Assembly: GCA_964410125.1 (NCBI GenBank) | Contig: CAYPGQ010000004.1 | Coordinates: 1 to 64,000, forward strand | Direction: 5' to 3' | DNA: 64,000 nt | DNA from: G020348385 sp964410125 | GTDB lineage: Bacteria; Acidobacteriota; Aminicenantia; Aminicenantales; Aminicenantaceae | Shown here: piece after piece, positions 17,127-26,985 of the stretch | Numbering within the stretch: the stretch's first letter is position 1 | How the letters are laid out: the number at the start of each line of letters is the position of its first letter | Notes under the pieces: model-generated | What the model saw: the letters and a program-made list of their open reading frames with translations, nothing else | Told to the model about the DNA's origin: nothing | Database searches by the model: none | Program-made: the position numbers and the translations under genes

Positions 17127-19523
17127 TCAAAAAGCAAGTCCGCATAATTCCCCGTTGATCCAATCAACAGTTTTGTCGACAATAAAGTTTGACCAGATTG
17201 TGTCAGCGAGGAAATGTCCAGTGAGTTTTCCAAGTATATAATTGCACACAGTATCCCATATGCATTTAGCCACAGCCGATTTATGCTGTGCAGTGGTATC
17301 TCCTCCCGCAAGTGCATAAGCGGCTGTGTTCATGATGCAGGTGAATATACCCATATAAGACTCGATTTGAAGTTTAAGCTGAATCATAGTCTGGGCCACT
17401 TCCGCATATTCTACCACAGCTTGGCCCCAGCCGTGTTTTCCTATGCCAAGGGTGTGTCCGGTCTCAGGGTTGATCCTCCACCAAGCTGTGCATTCTTCCC
17501 CGTTAATTTTAAAAGATTTTTTTGGTGCGATAACAATATAGGCGTTCTCAAGGTCCTGCTTTATGCGCGCGTGCGAGTCTTTGTCGAGCTCCAGATTTTT
17601 GTAGTCTTTATCATCCGCATCAGCAATGGTTATCCACTCAGAGCCTTTGTTGAAAACTTCACTGGTGTTAAAGACTTCTTCTCCGGAAGGCATTAAAAGA
17701 GCTTCGATATTCGTGTCAAGCACCCCTTGGCCTAAACGGATGAAAAATTCTTTTTCATCGAGCACAGACACATCATTTTCAACAATATCCATGCTTCTGT
17801 ATTTTAAAAGCTCTCCGTCAGGGTTCAGCTTTAATTTAGAATGAAAGCTTATTAGATTAGGGTGATCTAAGAACACTCCTTTTCCTGCCCATCCGAATTG
17901 GCTCCGGGCAAAAGCCATATCATACAGCTTCCCTGGCCCAGATCTTATTTCCGCCATTTGGTTGAGCACCTGATGGGGGTCTGGTTTTTTAAGTCCTGTG
18001 AAAAGTTCAAGGACCTTATCTCTATTGGACAATAAGTTTTCAATGGTCAGATATTCCATGAATTCTCCCGCGAACCGGCTTTTAATAACAAGGACATCAG
18101 TCTGGCTGAGAATGCTGAGACAGCGCTCCATTTGATCACTGTCTTTTATGTCAGGGGAAGGGATCGTTTCCTCTGCCCGGTCAGCAGGCCCTATGAGGTC
18201 AAAAATTTCCCTGCGTATCGTACGGCTGGATTGACCCGGAGAGCAGATCTCATATTCGATCCACTCTGCAGTAAGATATGAATCTTTTTCTGATTCATCT
18301 TTTTTCTCTTGCTCCTGAGCCCCGAAAGCATTAAGCAGGCTCCGGCTGAATCCCCCAATTCTTCCTGAACTTGTTTTCTTTTCAACAAGCTCCCCGGTGT
18401 GTTTAAACATGGTTCCCTGGATTTCATCTGAATCCACCGTCAATGTGGGAACCCATGATTTCTGCTCTCGGATGACTTTCTTCAGGTTCAAAATGAGGTC
18501 TTGGGCTTCGAAGAGATTCTCATCCGACGGCCAGTCTAATGGGTAATGGCGGATCATGACTCGGCTGTCAAATAGTTCATCTGGGCGGATGGTGTGCTCC
18601 AGGACTGTTTTTTCATTGACTGTTCCGCTTTTCCATTGTTCGATGATAAGCCGGATGTGTATGAGATGAGCCTCATCTTCATCCAGGTCATCTGTGTCAT
18701 AAAAGCCGCCCGGTTCTGAAAGAGTTTGACCCGGCTCAAAATCCGGAAAACAAGGGTCCATATCCATCCATGTCTCATCTTCATTGATTTGAATCCACCA
18801 ATGTTCTTTTATAGCTTCTATCTCAGCGGCATCATCATCAAAGTTTTTTACAGCGCCGGAGATTTTAACAGCAGAGGCTATGGCTTCAGCCTGTTTTTCT
18901 GCCCTCAGTTTTATTTTCTTTTCCAGCTGGTCCTGTTCTTGAATTTGATTTTGAATATCCTCTTTGAGCTTGTCTTTGTCCATATCGAATTTTAAAGCGA
19001 AATTCTCCACATACTCCTTTCCAAATTGAAAACTCCGCTCCTTATCAGGAAAAGGAAAAGAGCCTGCAAGTTTCCGCAGTTTCTGCAAGAGGTCTTCTGC
19101 TTTTTCATCCGAAAGAGTGCTTCTCGCTAAACGCACATCATAACCTGCCTCATACAGAAGCTCATTGAGAAGAAGTGCACGGTCCAGACTGTTTCCCAGC
19201 CTGTCCATGAGCACTCCTCTCGGACCCCGCAGGGTTCCTCTATAAGGGACAAAAAGAGTGTTTTTTTTGACCCACTGATAAAGCGCTTCTTTAGTGTTTC
19301 CCACCTCATCCACCAAAACTTCAGGACTGAAGTTTTTTTTATCCAGCTCGTCTCTCCACTCTTCAAGTTTTTCGTACATATTTTCCAGCTCACCTACAGC
19401 AGCACTGATCTCTTCTTCTCCGGGAAGATTGTATTTCTTGATTTCCCCGTTTGAGGAGCTGAGAAACATGATACAAAGAATTAGAGGAATGATAAAAAAG
19501 CCTATCGCTTTAGTTTTGTTCAT
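17127..19523 (-). CDS. Secreted transglutaminase-like protein, probable inactive catalytic site
   Basis: 798 residues with a signal peptide (about 1-26). Residues about 85-260 resemble a bacterial transglutaminase core. The GxCxDxA helix is present as GNSLDRA, with serine in place of the catalytic cysteine (about residue 111). The histidine strand appears as EHWWIQI and the aspartate as MDMDPCFPD (about 238-258). Between them is a charged, probably coiled-coil insert. The remaining 500 residues are not recognised; near the C-terminus there is a hydrophobic, Ala/Gly-rich segment. It overlaps the upstream vWA gene by 4 bp and likely works with it outside the cytoplasm. The catalytic cysteine loss suggests a binding rather than a cross-linking role. 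Confidence 0.6.
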   Translation of the reverse strand: MNKTKAIGFFIIPLILCIMFLSSSNGEIKKYNLPGEEEISAAVGELENMYEKLEEWRDELDKKNFSPEVLVDEVGNTKEALYQWVKKNTLFVPYRGTLRGPRGVLMDRLGNSLDRALLLNELLYEAGYDVRLARSTLSDEKAEDLLQKLRKLAGSFPFPDKERSFQFGKEYVENFALKFDMDKDKLKEDIQNQIQEQDQLEKKIKLRAEKQAEAIASAVKISGAVKNFDDDAAEIEAIKEHWWIQINEDETWMDMDPCFPDFEPGQTLSEPGGFYDTDDLDEDEAHLIHIRLIIEQWKSGTVNEKTVLEHTIRPDELFDSRVMIRHYPLDWPSDENLFEAQDLILNLKKVIREQKSWVPTLTVDSDEIQGTMFKHTGELVEKKTSSGRIGGFSRSLLNAFGAQEQEKKDESEKDSYLTAEWIEYEICSPGQSSRTIRREIFDLIGPADRAEETIPSPDIKDSDQMERCLSILSQTDVLVIKSRFAGEFMEYLTIENLLSNRDKVLELFTGLKKPDPHQVLNQMAEIRSGPGKLYDMAFARSQFGWAGKGVFLDHPNLISFHSKLKLNPDGELLKYRSMDIVENDVSVLDEKEFFIRLGQGVLDTNIEALLMPSGEEVFNTSEVFNKGSEWITIADADDKDYKNLELDKDSHARIKQDLENAYIVIAPKKSFKINGEECTAWWRINPETGHTLGIGKHGWGQAVVEYAEVAQTMIQLKLQIESYMGIFTCIMNTAAYALAGGDTTAQHKSAVAKCIWDTVCNYILGKLTGHFLADTIWSNFIVDKTVDWINGELCGLAF

Positions 19524-22500
19524 AAAGTCTCCTGTTTTGATTCCTTAAGGACCCATTTGTCATCTTGTTTGACCAGTGTAAGGGTGAGTGCCCGGTCAGC
19601 TTTGATGGTGATTTTTTGCTCTATGAGGTCCGGCTCCAGCATCAATCTAAGAGTATAGGAGCCTTCTGTGATTCCAACGGGATTTCCTCCTACAAAGCCG
19701 TTCCCTGCTGTCTCTCCTTTTTCATCCGCTATGATGAATTCGACCTGAAGCGTCTCTTCAAGAGAGGAAAAAAGTTCATTCGAATTTTTTGCATCCAGGT
19801 ATTTCCCTCTAGTGGACTGTGTGATTGATTCCAATTCACGGCGGTGTTCAGCTTCTTTTATCCCGAATCCTATGATATGAAGGCTGATGTCAACTCCCAT
19901 TTCTTTCACACGCGAAGCGATGGAGTGGATATCACCTCCGCAGCTTTCAATTCCGTCGCTTATGAGTACGATAGTTCCATTATCTATGGTTTTAAAATCC
20001 TCGGCTGCCTGAAGCACAGAGTACACCAGGGGTGTTTTTCCTTTAGGTTTGATGGAATTGATTATATCGATCATCTTCTGCTTTTTAATTGATCCCATAG
20101 GAACAACCAGCTCTGTATCTTCACATGCGCGGCTGTCTCTCAGGGAATAGCGGTGTCCGTATAAACGCAGACCTACATTCATATCTTCCGGAAGGCTGGT
20201 GATGATCTGATCAAGCACCTGCTTGGCAATGGAGATTTTACTTTTTCCCTGAATCTGTCCCCACATTGAATTAGAAGCATCCACGATCAATTCCACATTA
20301 TTTATGGTCGTTTTTTCTGCTCCTTCTTGGAATAAGATCTGAAGAGAGCCCTGTTTTTTAACTTTTTTCTCTTCCTTGGGTTTTTCTTCTTTTTTCAGTT
20401 CTGTCCGGACAAGGTAGGGTATAGGGGAGGTGAACTGTTCAAAAATCGTTTTTGCACTTTGTTCGATCTGCTCGTCTGAAGGAGAATGATAGAACTGCCC
20501 GCCAGTGGAATAGGCGATTTCACCGAAGATCTGATTTAAGGTGTTTTCAAAATAATCTGATTTACTGTGCCATCCGGGCTGGACTCCGATGGTAGAGAAT
20601 ATGACACCTGTATCAAGGATGGCATCCCAGAGCTCTATATATTCGAGCTCCCGGTCGCCTTTACCGCATACAAGGTCGTCAAGAACAGCGATCACAGCTC
20701 TGTTGCCATCTTTGACTTTGACCTCATCAATGGCGGTGTGAATCCCGTTAAAGGTGTCTGTTTGCCCGGACCCCAGGACTTCACTTTCGGCTGCTTTTTT
20801 GAGCTGAGCAGGGTCGCGGGTAAAGTCAGAAAGCAAAAACACTTCATCTGTGTATTTCATCAGCTTCAGCTCCAGCCCTGCTTTAAGGTTGGTCAAATAC
20901 CCTCGAAGGACCTTTTTCACTGTAGGGACACTGACCTTCATGCTGCCGCTGTCATCATAAACAAGGACCACATATATTTCAGGCTGTGTGATTTGAAGGA
21001 AATAATAGCCAGGCTCCAGGCTGTAGGTCATGACCCGTGTGTCTCCTGTGGTCTTGATATCAGAAGGAGAGATTTCTGTCCCTTCACCGGTCTGAAGAAC
21101 CGCTCTTGCATTCACTATGCCGAATTTTCGAAACGATATCTCCAGTTTTTCATCTTTGATATTTGGAAGCGGGACTCTATAGATATCCTGATTGTTTTTT
21201 GAGACTTCTCCTCCCAGAAGTGTTTGAAGAGGAAAGTCCTGGGCTTCTTGGATGTTGTTGTTGGATTCTTTTTCTCTGAGCTCAGTTTCTTCCATCATCT
21301 CTGCGGCGGTCATCTGCGCTCCTCTTTTTTTGAAATACCCTATAACAAATATCTCATCGATTTCGATCTCCTCCTCACTGTAGGCCTCCAGGATTTGGAT
21401 TTTCAGGTATTTTGCTGTGGTAGGGGGCACCTCGAATTCCTGCAGGCTCCCTGGTTTCTGTTTGATATTGATTTCTGCCAGGGGACTAAATCCTGTTTTT
21501 GGAGTGTTGTTTGACACAGAGAAATTTAATTTTTTTGGAATGTATTCTTCTCCTACTTGGATCCCGATTTTATGAATTTCAGCAAATCTTACCTGGGGAA
21601 AGCAGAACACAGCTTCTCTGGGAAGGTCGCCGTCTTCAAAGTCAAAATAAAAGGCTGACTCTTTGTAATCTTTTACATCCAGGCTGTGGTCGATCATCCG
21701 ATTCCATTCATAATACACACGGGGAGATGACCTGTAGATCACAGCCGCTCCTCTTCTGGTGGATAAGAGGTCCTGCATTGTTTTTTCAGGCGGATTTTCA
21801 GGGTCAAGCTGGGTGACCTTGATGTCAGAAAACAAATAGCTTCCTGAGTCGAGTGGGGTTATGCCCGAGGCTTCCAATCCGATTTTTCCCTTCTTTAAGC
21901 GGCTGTCTTCTATGTCAAAGACCACTTGGTTGTCCACTAAAAACAGAATGCGGTCTGCGATTGATTTCAGCTCAATATCCATGTATTTCCCGACTTTTTC
22001 TTCTGGGATATCCATCTCTGCAAAAGCTAAAAGTTCAAGTCCTTGGGCCGAGAAGAAAGACAGCTCGTACCGGTCGTCTCTTTTATTGTATCCTACGCGG
22101 TAATAATGTTTTGGATTTTTAAAACCAAAAATGAGGCCAAAATACCTGCCGAAGCTGCCCTTTTGCGTAGTCGGCAGAATCCTGGCAGAAATGGAGAAGT
22201 TTTCCCAGTCATCTTTTTCAGTAAAAAGCAGTGTGGCTGACTCTTCAGTGGTATTTTGACATGAGATCCCGGAAAATTCCGTAAGCACCGGTTTCCAGCT
22301 GCTTTTTTTAGGTTCTGCTTCAGGGTCGTCCCATATTTCCCATTTGTCAAGATTTTCAGATTTAAAGTCGCTAAAAAAGGATATTTCCTGGGTCTCGGGA
22401 GGAGCATTGGCTTGGACCTCTCCGGAAGCCTGATTTGAAGCTTTTATAAAACGCCCGTAGGCAAATATCTCACTTATGTAGATATACCTTCCCATACCTT

Positions 22501-23608
22501 CAATAACCATTTTTTCCTGCTGCGGGTCCATACCGCTGGGACCAGAAGATAATATTTTCATTTTCAAGTATTTTGCCTTTGAAGGTTCAATCTCAAATTC
22601 CTGATAGTCTTTTTTTTCAGGATCTATCTCAAAGGTTCCTATGGATTGAAAGCCTTCAGTGCTTTCCTGGGAGGTAAGAAACTCTATGCTTCTGGGGATC
22701 CACATATCAGTAAGCTGGATTCCGATTTTTTGTATTTCTGCTTCTCTGTTTTCGGGAAATGAAAAAACCACTTCATAAGGGAGCTTATTTTCTTTAAGGA
22801 ATAAAGGAAATATACCTTTTGGGTCTATGTTTTCTTTTTGTTTTTCATGGTCAATTAAAGCCAAATGGATCTGATTCTCAGGAGAAACCACATTGGCGCC
22901 TTTATTGAATGAAAGAAGGTCCTGAAGAGCCATTTCCGGCAGGTCTTTAGGGGCGGATGATTTTACGGTTACGCTGCTGAAAAGCACTTTATCTGTTCCC
23001 AGTCCGGATACTGATAAACCGCATTTACCCCTCTGGTAGCGGCTGTCATTGACATCGAACAGGGTACTTTTATCTACTAAAAACCGGATGCGCCGGCCTG
23101 TAAAATCCAGTTGTATGGGGATATTCTCATATTTCGGGCATTCGATTTTGGTGTATTCCATGACATCGAATCCCTCGGGAGTTTTGCAGACAAGCTCAAA
23201 GCTTTCTTTTCGGGAGTCATATCCTGCCCAGTAGTAATGTTCAGGGTCTTGATAGCCGAATACCAGGCCGAATGACATCCCCTCCTCGTCTTCATCACCG
23301 AATCGAATAAAGCTTGTGTGAATGGAGTAGTTACCCCACGATTTTTCTCCAGCTAGCAGCATGGAAGAGGATTTGTTCTCATCGTTTTTTATACCTGAGA
23401 CTTCTGTGAGTATGACATCCCACTTGCTTTGTTTTATTCTTGCCTCTGGATTGTCCCAGACTTCCCATTTCATCTGCTGAGTCAGCATATTTTCCTCTGA
23501 GGAAACAGGAATAAACTGTGAGTTATTGTTTGAATATGTATTTGAGTGAGATGGAAGAAAACAGAGGATGATTAAAGTAGTGATTATTGATTTTATGAGT
23601 ATTTTCAT
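19520..23608 (-). CDS. Large secreted protein with duplicated lectin-like modules and two vWA domains
   Basis: 1362 residues with a signal peptide. An approximately 370-residue unit occurs twice (from about 48 and about 418). Each has a LamG/concanavalin-like part starting KWEVWDNPEAR or KWEIWDDPEAE, followed by a discoidin-like part. A PPC-like beta domain (about 780-880) follows. vWA domain 1 (about 880-1060) has the MIDAS motif DDSGS and vWA domain 2 (about 1103-1290) has DASNS. A short PEGA-like C-terminal module ends the chain. vWA domains bind protein ligands through a metal; the lectin-like and discoidin modules suggest carbohydrate or surface binding. Its stop overlaps the next gene by 4 bp. 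The pair is flanked by IS91-like remnants, suggesting it moved as a cassette. Ligand unknown. Confidence 0.75.
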   Translation of the reverse strand: MKILIKSIITTLIILCFLPSHSNTYSNNNSQFIPVSSEENMLTQQMKWEVWDNPEARIKQSKWDVILTEVSGIKNDENKSSSMLLAGEKSWGNYSIHTSFIRFGDEDEEGMSFGLVFGYQDPEHYYWAGYDSRKESFELVCKTPEGFDVMEYTKIECPKYENIPIQLDFTGRRIRFLVDKSTLFDVNDSRYQRGKCGLSVSGLGTDKVLFSSVTVKSSAPKDLPEMALQDLLSFNKGANVVSPENQIHLALIDHEKQKENIDPKGIFPLFLKENKLPYEVVFSFPENREAEIQKIGIQLTDMWIPRSIEFLTSQESTEGFQSIGTFEIDPEKKDYQEFEIEPSKAKYLKMKILSSGPSGMDPQQEKMVIEGMGRYIYISEIFAYGRFIKASNQASGEVQANAPPETQEISFFSDFKSENLDKWEIWDDPEAEPKKSSWKPVLTEFSGISCQNTTEESATLLFTEKDDWENFSISARILPTTQKGSFGRYFGLIFGFKNPKHYYRVGYNKRDDRYELSFFSAQGLELLAFAEMDIPEEKVGKYMDIELKSIADRILFLVDNQVVFDIEDSRLKKGKIGLEASGITPLDSGSYLFSDIKVTQLDPENPPEKTMQDLLSTRRGAAVIYRSSPRVYYEWNRMIDHSLDVKDYKESAFYFDFEDGDLPREAVFCFPQVRFAEIHKIGIQVGEEYIPKKLNFSVSNNTPKTGFSPLAEINIKQKPGSLQEFEVPPTTAKYLKIQILEAYSEEEIEIDEIFVIGYFKKRGAQMTAAEMMEETELREKESNNNIQEAQDFPLQTLLGGEVSKNNQDIYRVPLPNIKDEKLEISFRKFGIVNARAVLQTGEGTEISPSDIKTTGDTRVMTYSLEPGYYFLQITQPEIYVVLVYDDSGSMKVSVPTVKKVLRGYLTNLKAGLELKLMKYTDEVFLLSDFTRDPAQLKKAAESEVLGSGQTDTFNGIHTAIDEVKVKDGNRAVIAVLDDLVCGKGDRELEYIELWDAILDTGVIFSTIGVQPGWHSKSDYFENTLNQIFGEIAYSTGGQFYHSPSDEQIEQSAKTIFEQFTSPIPYLVRTELKKEEKPKEEKKVKKQGSLQILFQEGAEKTTINNVELIVDASNSMWGQIQGKSKISIAKQVLDQIITSLPEDMNVGLRLYGHRYSLRDSRACEDTELVVPMGSIKKQKMIDIINSIKPKGKTPLVYSVLQAAEDFKTIDNGTIVLISDGIESCGGDIHSIASRVKEMGVDISLHIIGFGIKEAEHRRELESITQSTRGKYLDAKNSNELFSSLEETLQVEFIIADEKGETAGNGFVGGNPVGITEGSYTLRLMLEPDLIEQKITIKADRALTLTLVKQDDKWVLKESKQETL

Positions 23609-23786
23609 AATTTCTTCTCCTGTGTGGTCTTTTATTTTTTGATGTTAGATATATCTATATTTTTTTCACTTTCAAAACCTCTGAAATACAAAATAGAGAG
23701 CAGAGAATCTGTTTGATAAGCCAGCTTAAAGCGGACAAAGATTTTAGGAGGGATGATAAAGGGTGAGGGAGATTGATAGGAATTTG

Positions 23787-23863
23787 CTTTTTGGGGTTGC
23801 GGCAAATCTCCCACAATTTTCCTCAATTACCGCCGTCTAACATGCTGAAATAAGATTATCACA
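23787..23863 (-). repeat. IS91-like terminal repeat, copy 2
   Basis: Partner of 16621-16697 in the same orientation, with about 14 differences over 77 bp. It lies about 160 bp from transposase remnant 2, on its downstream side. Confidence 0.55.
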
Positions 23864-24019
23864 CCGAAAACGGCAAGGTCAATGACTCAAAAAGCGAAAC
23901 AAACCAACCCATACCGCCAAACCAATGAGTATTAAATAGACTGCGTCGTTGAATTAGCAAAAGACAACCACAGAGGCCCTTAAAAATATTCTCCAATCTC
24001 CTCGGCTGCCATCAGGAGC

Positions 24020-24255
24020 TCCTGCTGGACATGATGAGGCGGAGGCGGGCGCTCGGCCTCCACAGGAAGGGCAACGCAGCGGATCTACCTCATAGACCTT
24101 GCGGATCTTCTCGACCAGGGGAAGGCCGATGAGCTTTTTCAGTGAATGTGGGGATGGAAGTTGATGCGATCTCCAAAGGTCTGGATCACGGCCACCACTC
24201 CCGGCATAAGATAGAGGTCTGTAACTGAATGCAGGAATTTCACACAGGAAGTGGC
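24020..24255 (-). pseudogene. IS91/IS801-like transposase remnant 2
   Basis: Minus-strand translation reads VTDLYLMPGVVAVIQTFGD and INFHPHIH, followed by a stop. In another frame it continues with KLIGLPLVEKIRKVYEVDPL and CPSCGG, the C-terminal zinc motif of IS91/IS801 transposases. The middle of the gene is missing and the frame is broken. The shared 95-bp block with remnant 1 differs at three positions only, so the two came from the same or a very similar element, with different internal deletions. Confidence 0.75.
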
Positions 24256-24375
24256 CATGTAACCCTGACTTTATATGGTTCTAACGGCATGCGAAATGCC
24301 GCAGTGCCGATTGGAGGCTGAAGACGGGGATATCAGAATCAGAGAGGAAAAGTTTATGAATATGCGTGATTCCGA

Positions 24376-25188
24376 TTAATCTTTCAGGATGTATTCTTTG
24401 TAGGTGAAAAGCACACAGGCGAGGACGATAAACACGGCGGTGATCAGGAAAAGCATAAAGATAGAAGTTCCTGTCGAACTAGGTTCAAGCCTGAATAGAA
24501 GAAAAGAAAACCGCCCTCTCGAAACCGACGGCAGCAGCGATTTCAAGTAGTGGACGATCGTGAATTTCTGTGTCGAACCAGGAAAATATTGGATTACATT
24601 TTCCCAACCGAAACCAAAGATCAGCCCGAACATGATCGATTTTTTCAGGATAGTGCCGACAAACGTGAAAAACGCCGTATAACACATCAATCCCAGAGCC
24701 AGAACTGCCACATCCCTGAACAAGATTTTATACAAAGAAACATCCAGTAAATCATTCAGGTTCAAAACCAAGAATGAGAAAACGACACCCACAGTAACCA
24801 TGAAGATGATCAGCACCGTATAAGCCAGATATTTCCCGACGATGATGGCTGATTTCGAAACAGGGCGAGTGGTCAAATAGGTCAGCGTTTTGCCCTCCAA
24901 CTCCTCAGAAGTCACAGAGGATCCATAAAAGAGCGCCAAAATCAGGATCAGGAATTGCAGGTAAAAGGCGATGATCATGTTGTTGAAGATGTAGATGCCC
25001 TCGATATCGCGGCTCAATTGGAATATCTGGGAGAATTTCACGACAAACGCAATAAAAACGGGCAAAAAGCTCAGAACAAAAAAGATTTTTGTCCTGCGGG
25101 ATTTCTTGGCCAAGGAAAAGAAAAAGGAAAACACGTCTTTTGTCGATTTCACAAAAAACGCAAACTTTCCTGTTTCGTTTTGGCTCAT
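24376..25188 (-). CDS. ABC-2 type transporter permease
   Basis: 270 residues with about six membrane helices, including the sequence GSSVTSEELEGKTLTYLTTRP, which is the cytoplasmic-loop signature of ABC-2 type permeases. It begins one base after the stop of the adjacent ATPase gene. It is the last gene of a four-gene minus-strand operon (27893 to 24376) with two ATPase-permease pairs. The transported substrate cannot be told from sequence. Confidence 0.85.
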   Translation of the reverse strand: MSQNETGKFAFFVKSTKDVFSFFFSLAKKSRRTKIFFVLSFLPVFIAFVVKFSQIFQLSRDIEGIYIFNNMIIAFYLQFLILILALFYGSSVTSEELEGKTLTYLTTRPVSKSAIIVGKYLAYTVLIIFMVTVGVVFSFLVLNLNDLLDVSLYKILFRDVAVLALGLMCYTAFFTFVGTILKKSIMFGLIFGFGWENVIQYFPGSTQKFTIVHYLKSLLPSVSRGRFSFLLFRLEPSSTGTSIFMLFLITAVFIVLACVLFTYKEYILKD

Positions 25189-25189
25189 C

Positions 25190-26116
25190 TTATTTCCCTA
25201 TCAGGTAGTCGAAAACGGCCTGTAAATTGTCATCGGGGGATGTGATCTCCTCCACTTCTATTTTGTTTTCCACAAAAAGCACAGGCAATAGGCCAAAAAA
25301 TTTATCCCTGCTGTTGGTCTCGACCAAAAGTGTCCCTTTTTTTAAATCGAAGTTGACCTTCAAGACAAAATCATGCTGGATGAACTTCTGGGCTAGTTGC
25401 CGGGAATCGCTGCACTTGATAGATATGATGTGCGGGTGGGTATCGATCAGGTCCCGGATGTAGTGGATGTCGCCCTGGGCAAAAATTTTTCCCTGGTGGA
25501 TCAAGATGATCTGATTGGTCATGGCTTCGATCTCCGGAAGCACATGGCTGGAAACAACAATGGTCCTTCCCTCCACTTTATACTCCTTAATCAGCCGGAT
25601 GATCTTGCGCCTTCCCAAAGGATCCAACCCGTTTAAGGGCTCATCCATGATGATGATCTCGGGATCGTGGGCGATGGATTGGGCAACCTTGAGTCGCTGC
25701 CGCATCCCCCGGCTGTAAGAACGCACAGCACGATGTTTATCCTCGCTCAACTCAACGATCTCCAGAGCCTTATCCGCTTTTGCGGTGATCTCTGCCGGCG
25801 AGAGGTGGTAAAGCCGCAAGAGGCTTGTGAGGAATTGCCAGCCGGTCATCTCCTCATAAAATGAATCCTGCTCGGGACAAAACCCGATATTTGAAAATAT
25901 TGGATAATTGTTCCAAACTCGTTTGCCCATTATGGCGACCGAACCTATGTTGGATTTGATCTGCCCTGTTATCAACTTGAGGAATGTCGATTTTCCGGCT
26001 CCGTTGGGCCCCAGAATTCCTGTGATTCCCGGTTCGATCTCCAGGGTCACATCACTCAATCCCAGAACATTGCCATACCATTTGGAAAGGTTCTGGGTTT
26101 GGATCACAGGCGTCAT
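25190..26116 (-). CDS. ABC transporter ATP-binding protein
   Basis: 308 residues. Walker A GPNGAGKS, signature SYSRGMRQRLKVAQSIAHDP, Walker B IIIMDEPLNGLDP and an H-loop (SSHVLPEIEAMT) are all present. The C-terminal 90 residues are a typical extension of exporter ATPases. ATG 26116 is chosen because it overlaps the stop of the upstream permease (ATGA, 4 bp); a longer frame to 26218 would run through that permease's coding sequence and adds no ABC-like residues. Confidence 0.92.
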   Translation of the reverse strand: MTPVIQTQNLSKWYGNVLGLSDVTLEIEPGITGILGPNGAGKSTFLKLITGQIKSNIGSVAIMGKRVWNNYPIFSNIGFCPEQDSFYEEMTGWQFLTSLLRLYHLSPAEITAKADKALEIVELSEDKHRAVRSYSRGMRQRLKVAQSIAHDPEIIIMDEPLNGLDPLGRRKIIRLIKEYKVEGRTIVVSSHVLPEIEAMTNQIILIHQGKIFAQGDIHYIRDLIDTHPHIISIKCSDSRQLAQKFIQHDFVLKVNFDLKKGTLLVETNSRDKFFGLLPVLFVENKIEVEEITSPDDNLQAVFDYLIGK

Positions 26117-26985
26117 TTGATGATCTCCACTCCTCTCACCTTCCTTTTGAGCATGAATCCGGCGAACAGGCAAATCGCAACGATGACCAAAAGCGAATAA
26201 AACCAGGGAATATCCCAAGGCGTTTTCTGATTAAATAAAACCGCCCCGACCTGCTGGAGATTGGATTTTATCGACAGCAGGTAAAAGTAACGGCTATGGA
26301 AAATGTCCTTAAATATCGCAGAAAAAATGTCAGAAAATATATAGACACCAAAAATGAGGATCGCCACATATCTTCGGTTTTTCCCTATGGAAGAAAGAAG
26401 AAGGGTATAAAAAGCGAAAAAGGTCGTTATCAGTATCGAGTAAGCGATAACAGAAAGAATTAACCAAGGATAAGAGGTGAAAAATTGAAGGTTGCCTGCA
26501 AATATCAGCTTGAAAAGAATGAACACGATCCCTGGAACTAGTGTCACGATAAACAGGAAGAAAAAGATGACTGCCGCCTTACCCGTCAAATAATCCCTCT
26601 TTTTGAGAGGACGGGCGAAGTAAAGCTGGAGGGCATTGTGCCTGAGGTCATCGGCTATCAGACCGGCCCCGCAAAAAACCAGGATCATGATGATCATGAA
26701 CAGCAAAAAATCATTGGTGAAATAGGTCTTGAAGTACAGGGGATTCACGTTTAAAAAATCTGTTTCCCCTTCCATCATGAACTTAAAATCTTCCAACCTC
26801 TCGGATACGTAAATCCCGACAAGCCAGACTAAGGCAGGAATCAAGGTGAACCCAAAGAAAAATTTGAAAAACTTTCTCTTGAATGTGAGTTTGATGCCGA
26901 TCCGCGTTATCGGCCACCAGGGGAATCTCCCGTCTTGAAGTTCACCATCCCAGTGGGTGTACCCTCTCTCCTTGATCGTCATCAA
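26113..26985 (-). CDS. ABC-2 type transporter permease
   Basis: 290 residues. A soluble N-terminus (YTHWDGELQDGRFPWWPITR) precedes about six membrane helices; GLIADDLRHNALQLYFARPL matches the permease loop of ABC-2 exporters. It overlaps its neighbours by 4 bp on both sides. It probably pairs with the ATPase at 26982, and the second pair (25190, 24376) may form part of the same complex. Confidence 0.88.
   Translation of the reverse strand: MMTIKERGYTHWDGELQDGRFPWWPITRIGIKLTFKRKFFKFFFGFTLIPALVWLVGIYVSERLEDFKFMMEGETDFLNVNPLYFKTYFTNDFLLFMIIMILVFCGAGLIADDLRHNALQLYFARPLKKRDYLTGKAAVIFFFLFIVTLVPGIVFILFKLIFAGNLQFFTSYPWLILSVIAYSILITTFFAFYTLLLSSIGKNRRYVAILIFGVYIFSDIFSAIFKDIFHSRYFYLLSIKSNLQQVGAVLFNQKTPWDIPWFYSLLVIVAICLFAGFMLKRKVRGVEIIK

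Larger units (their letters stand above)
23609..24375. other. Gene-free interval with insertion-sequence debris
   Basis: About 770 bp without an intact gene. It contains the promoter side of the large vWA gene, the second terminal repeat (23787-23863) and transposase remnant 2 (24020-24255). The last 120 bp before the ABC permease show only a short hairpin (GGCATGCGAAATGCC). No promoter is recognised. Confidence 0.6.

Noticed and set aside
20567..21202. Plus-strand frame of about 210 codons opposite the vWA gene
   Set aside because: Shadow of a long real gene; no start signal or domain.
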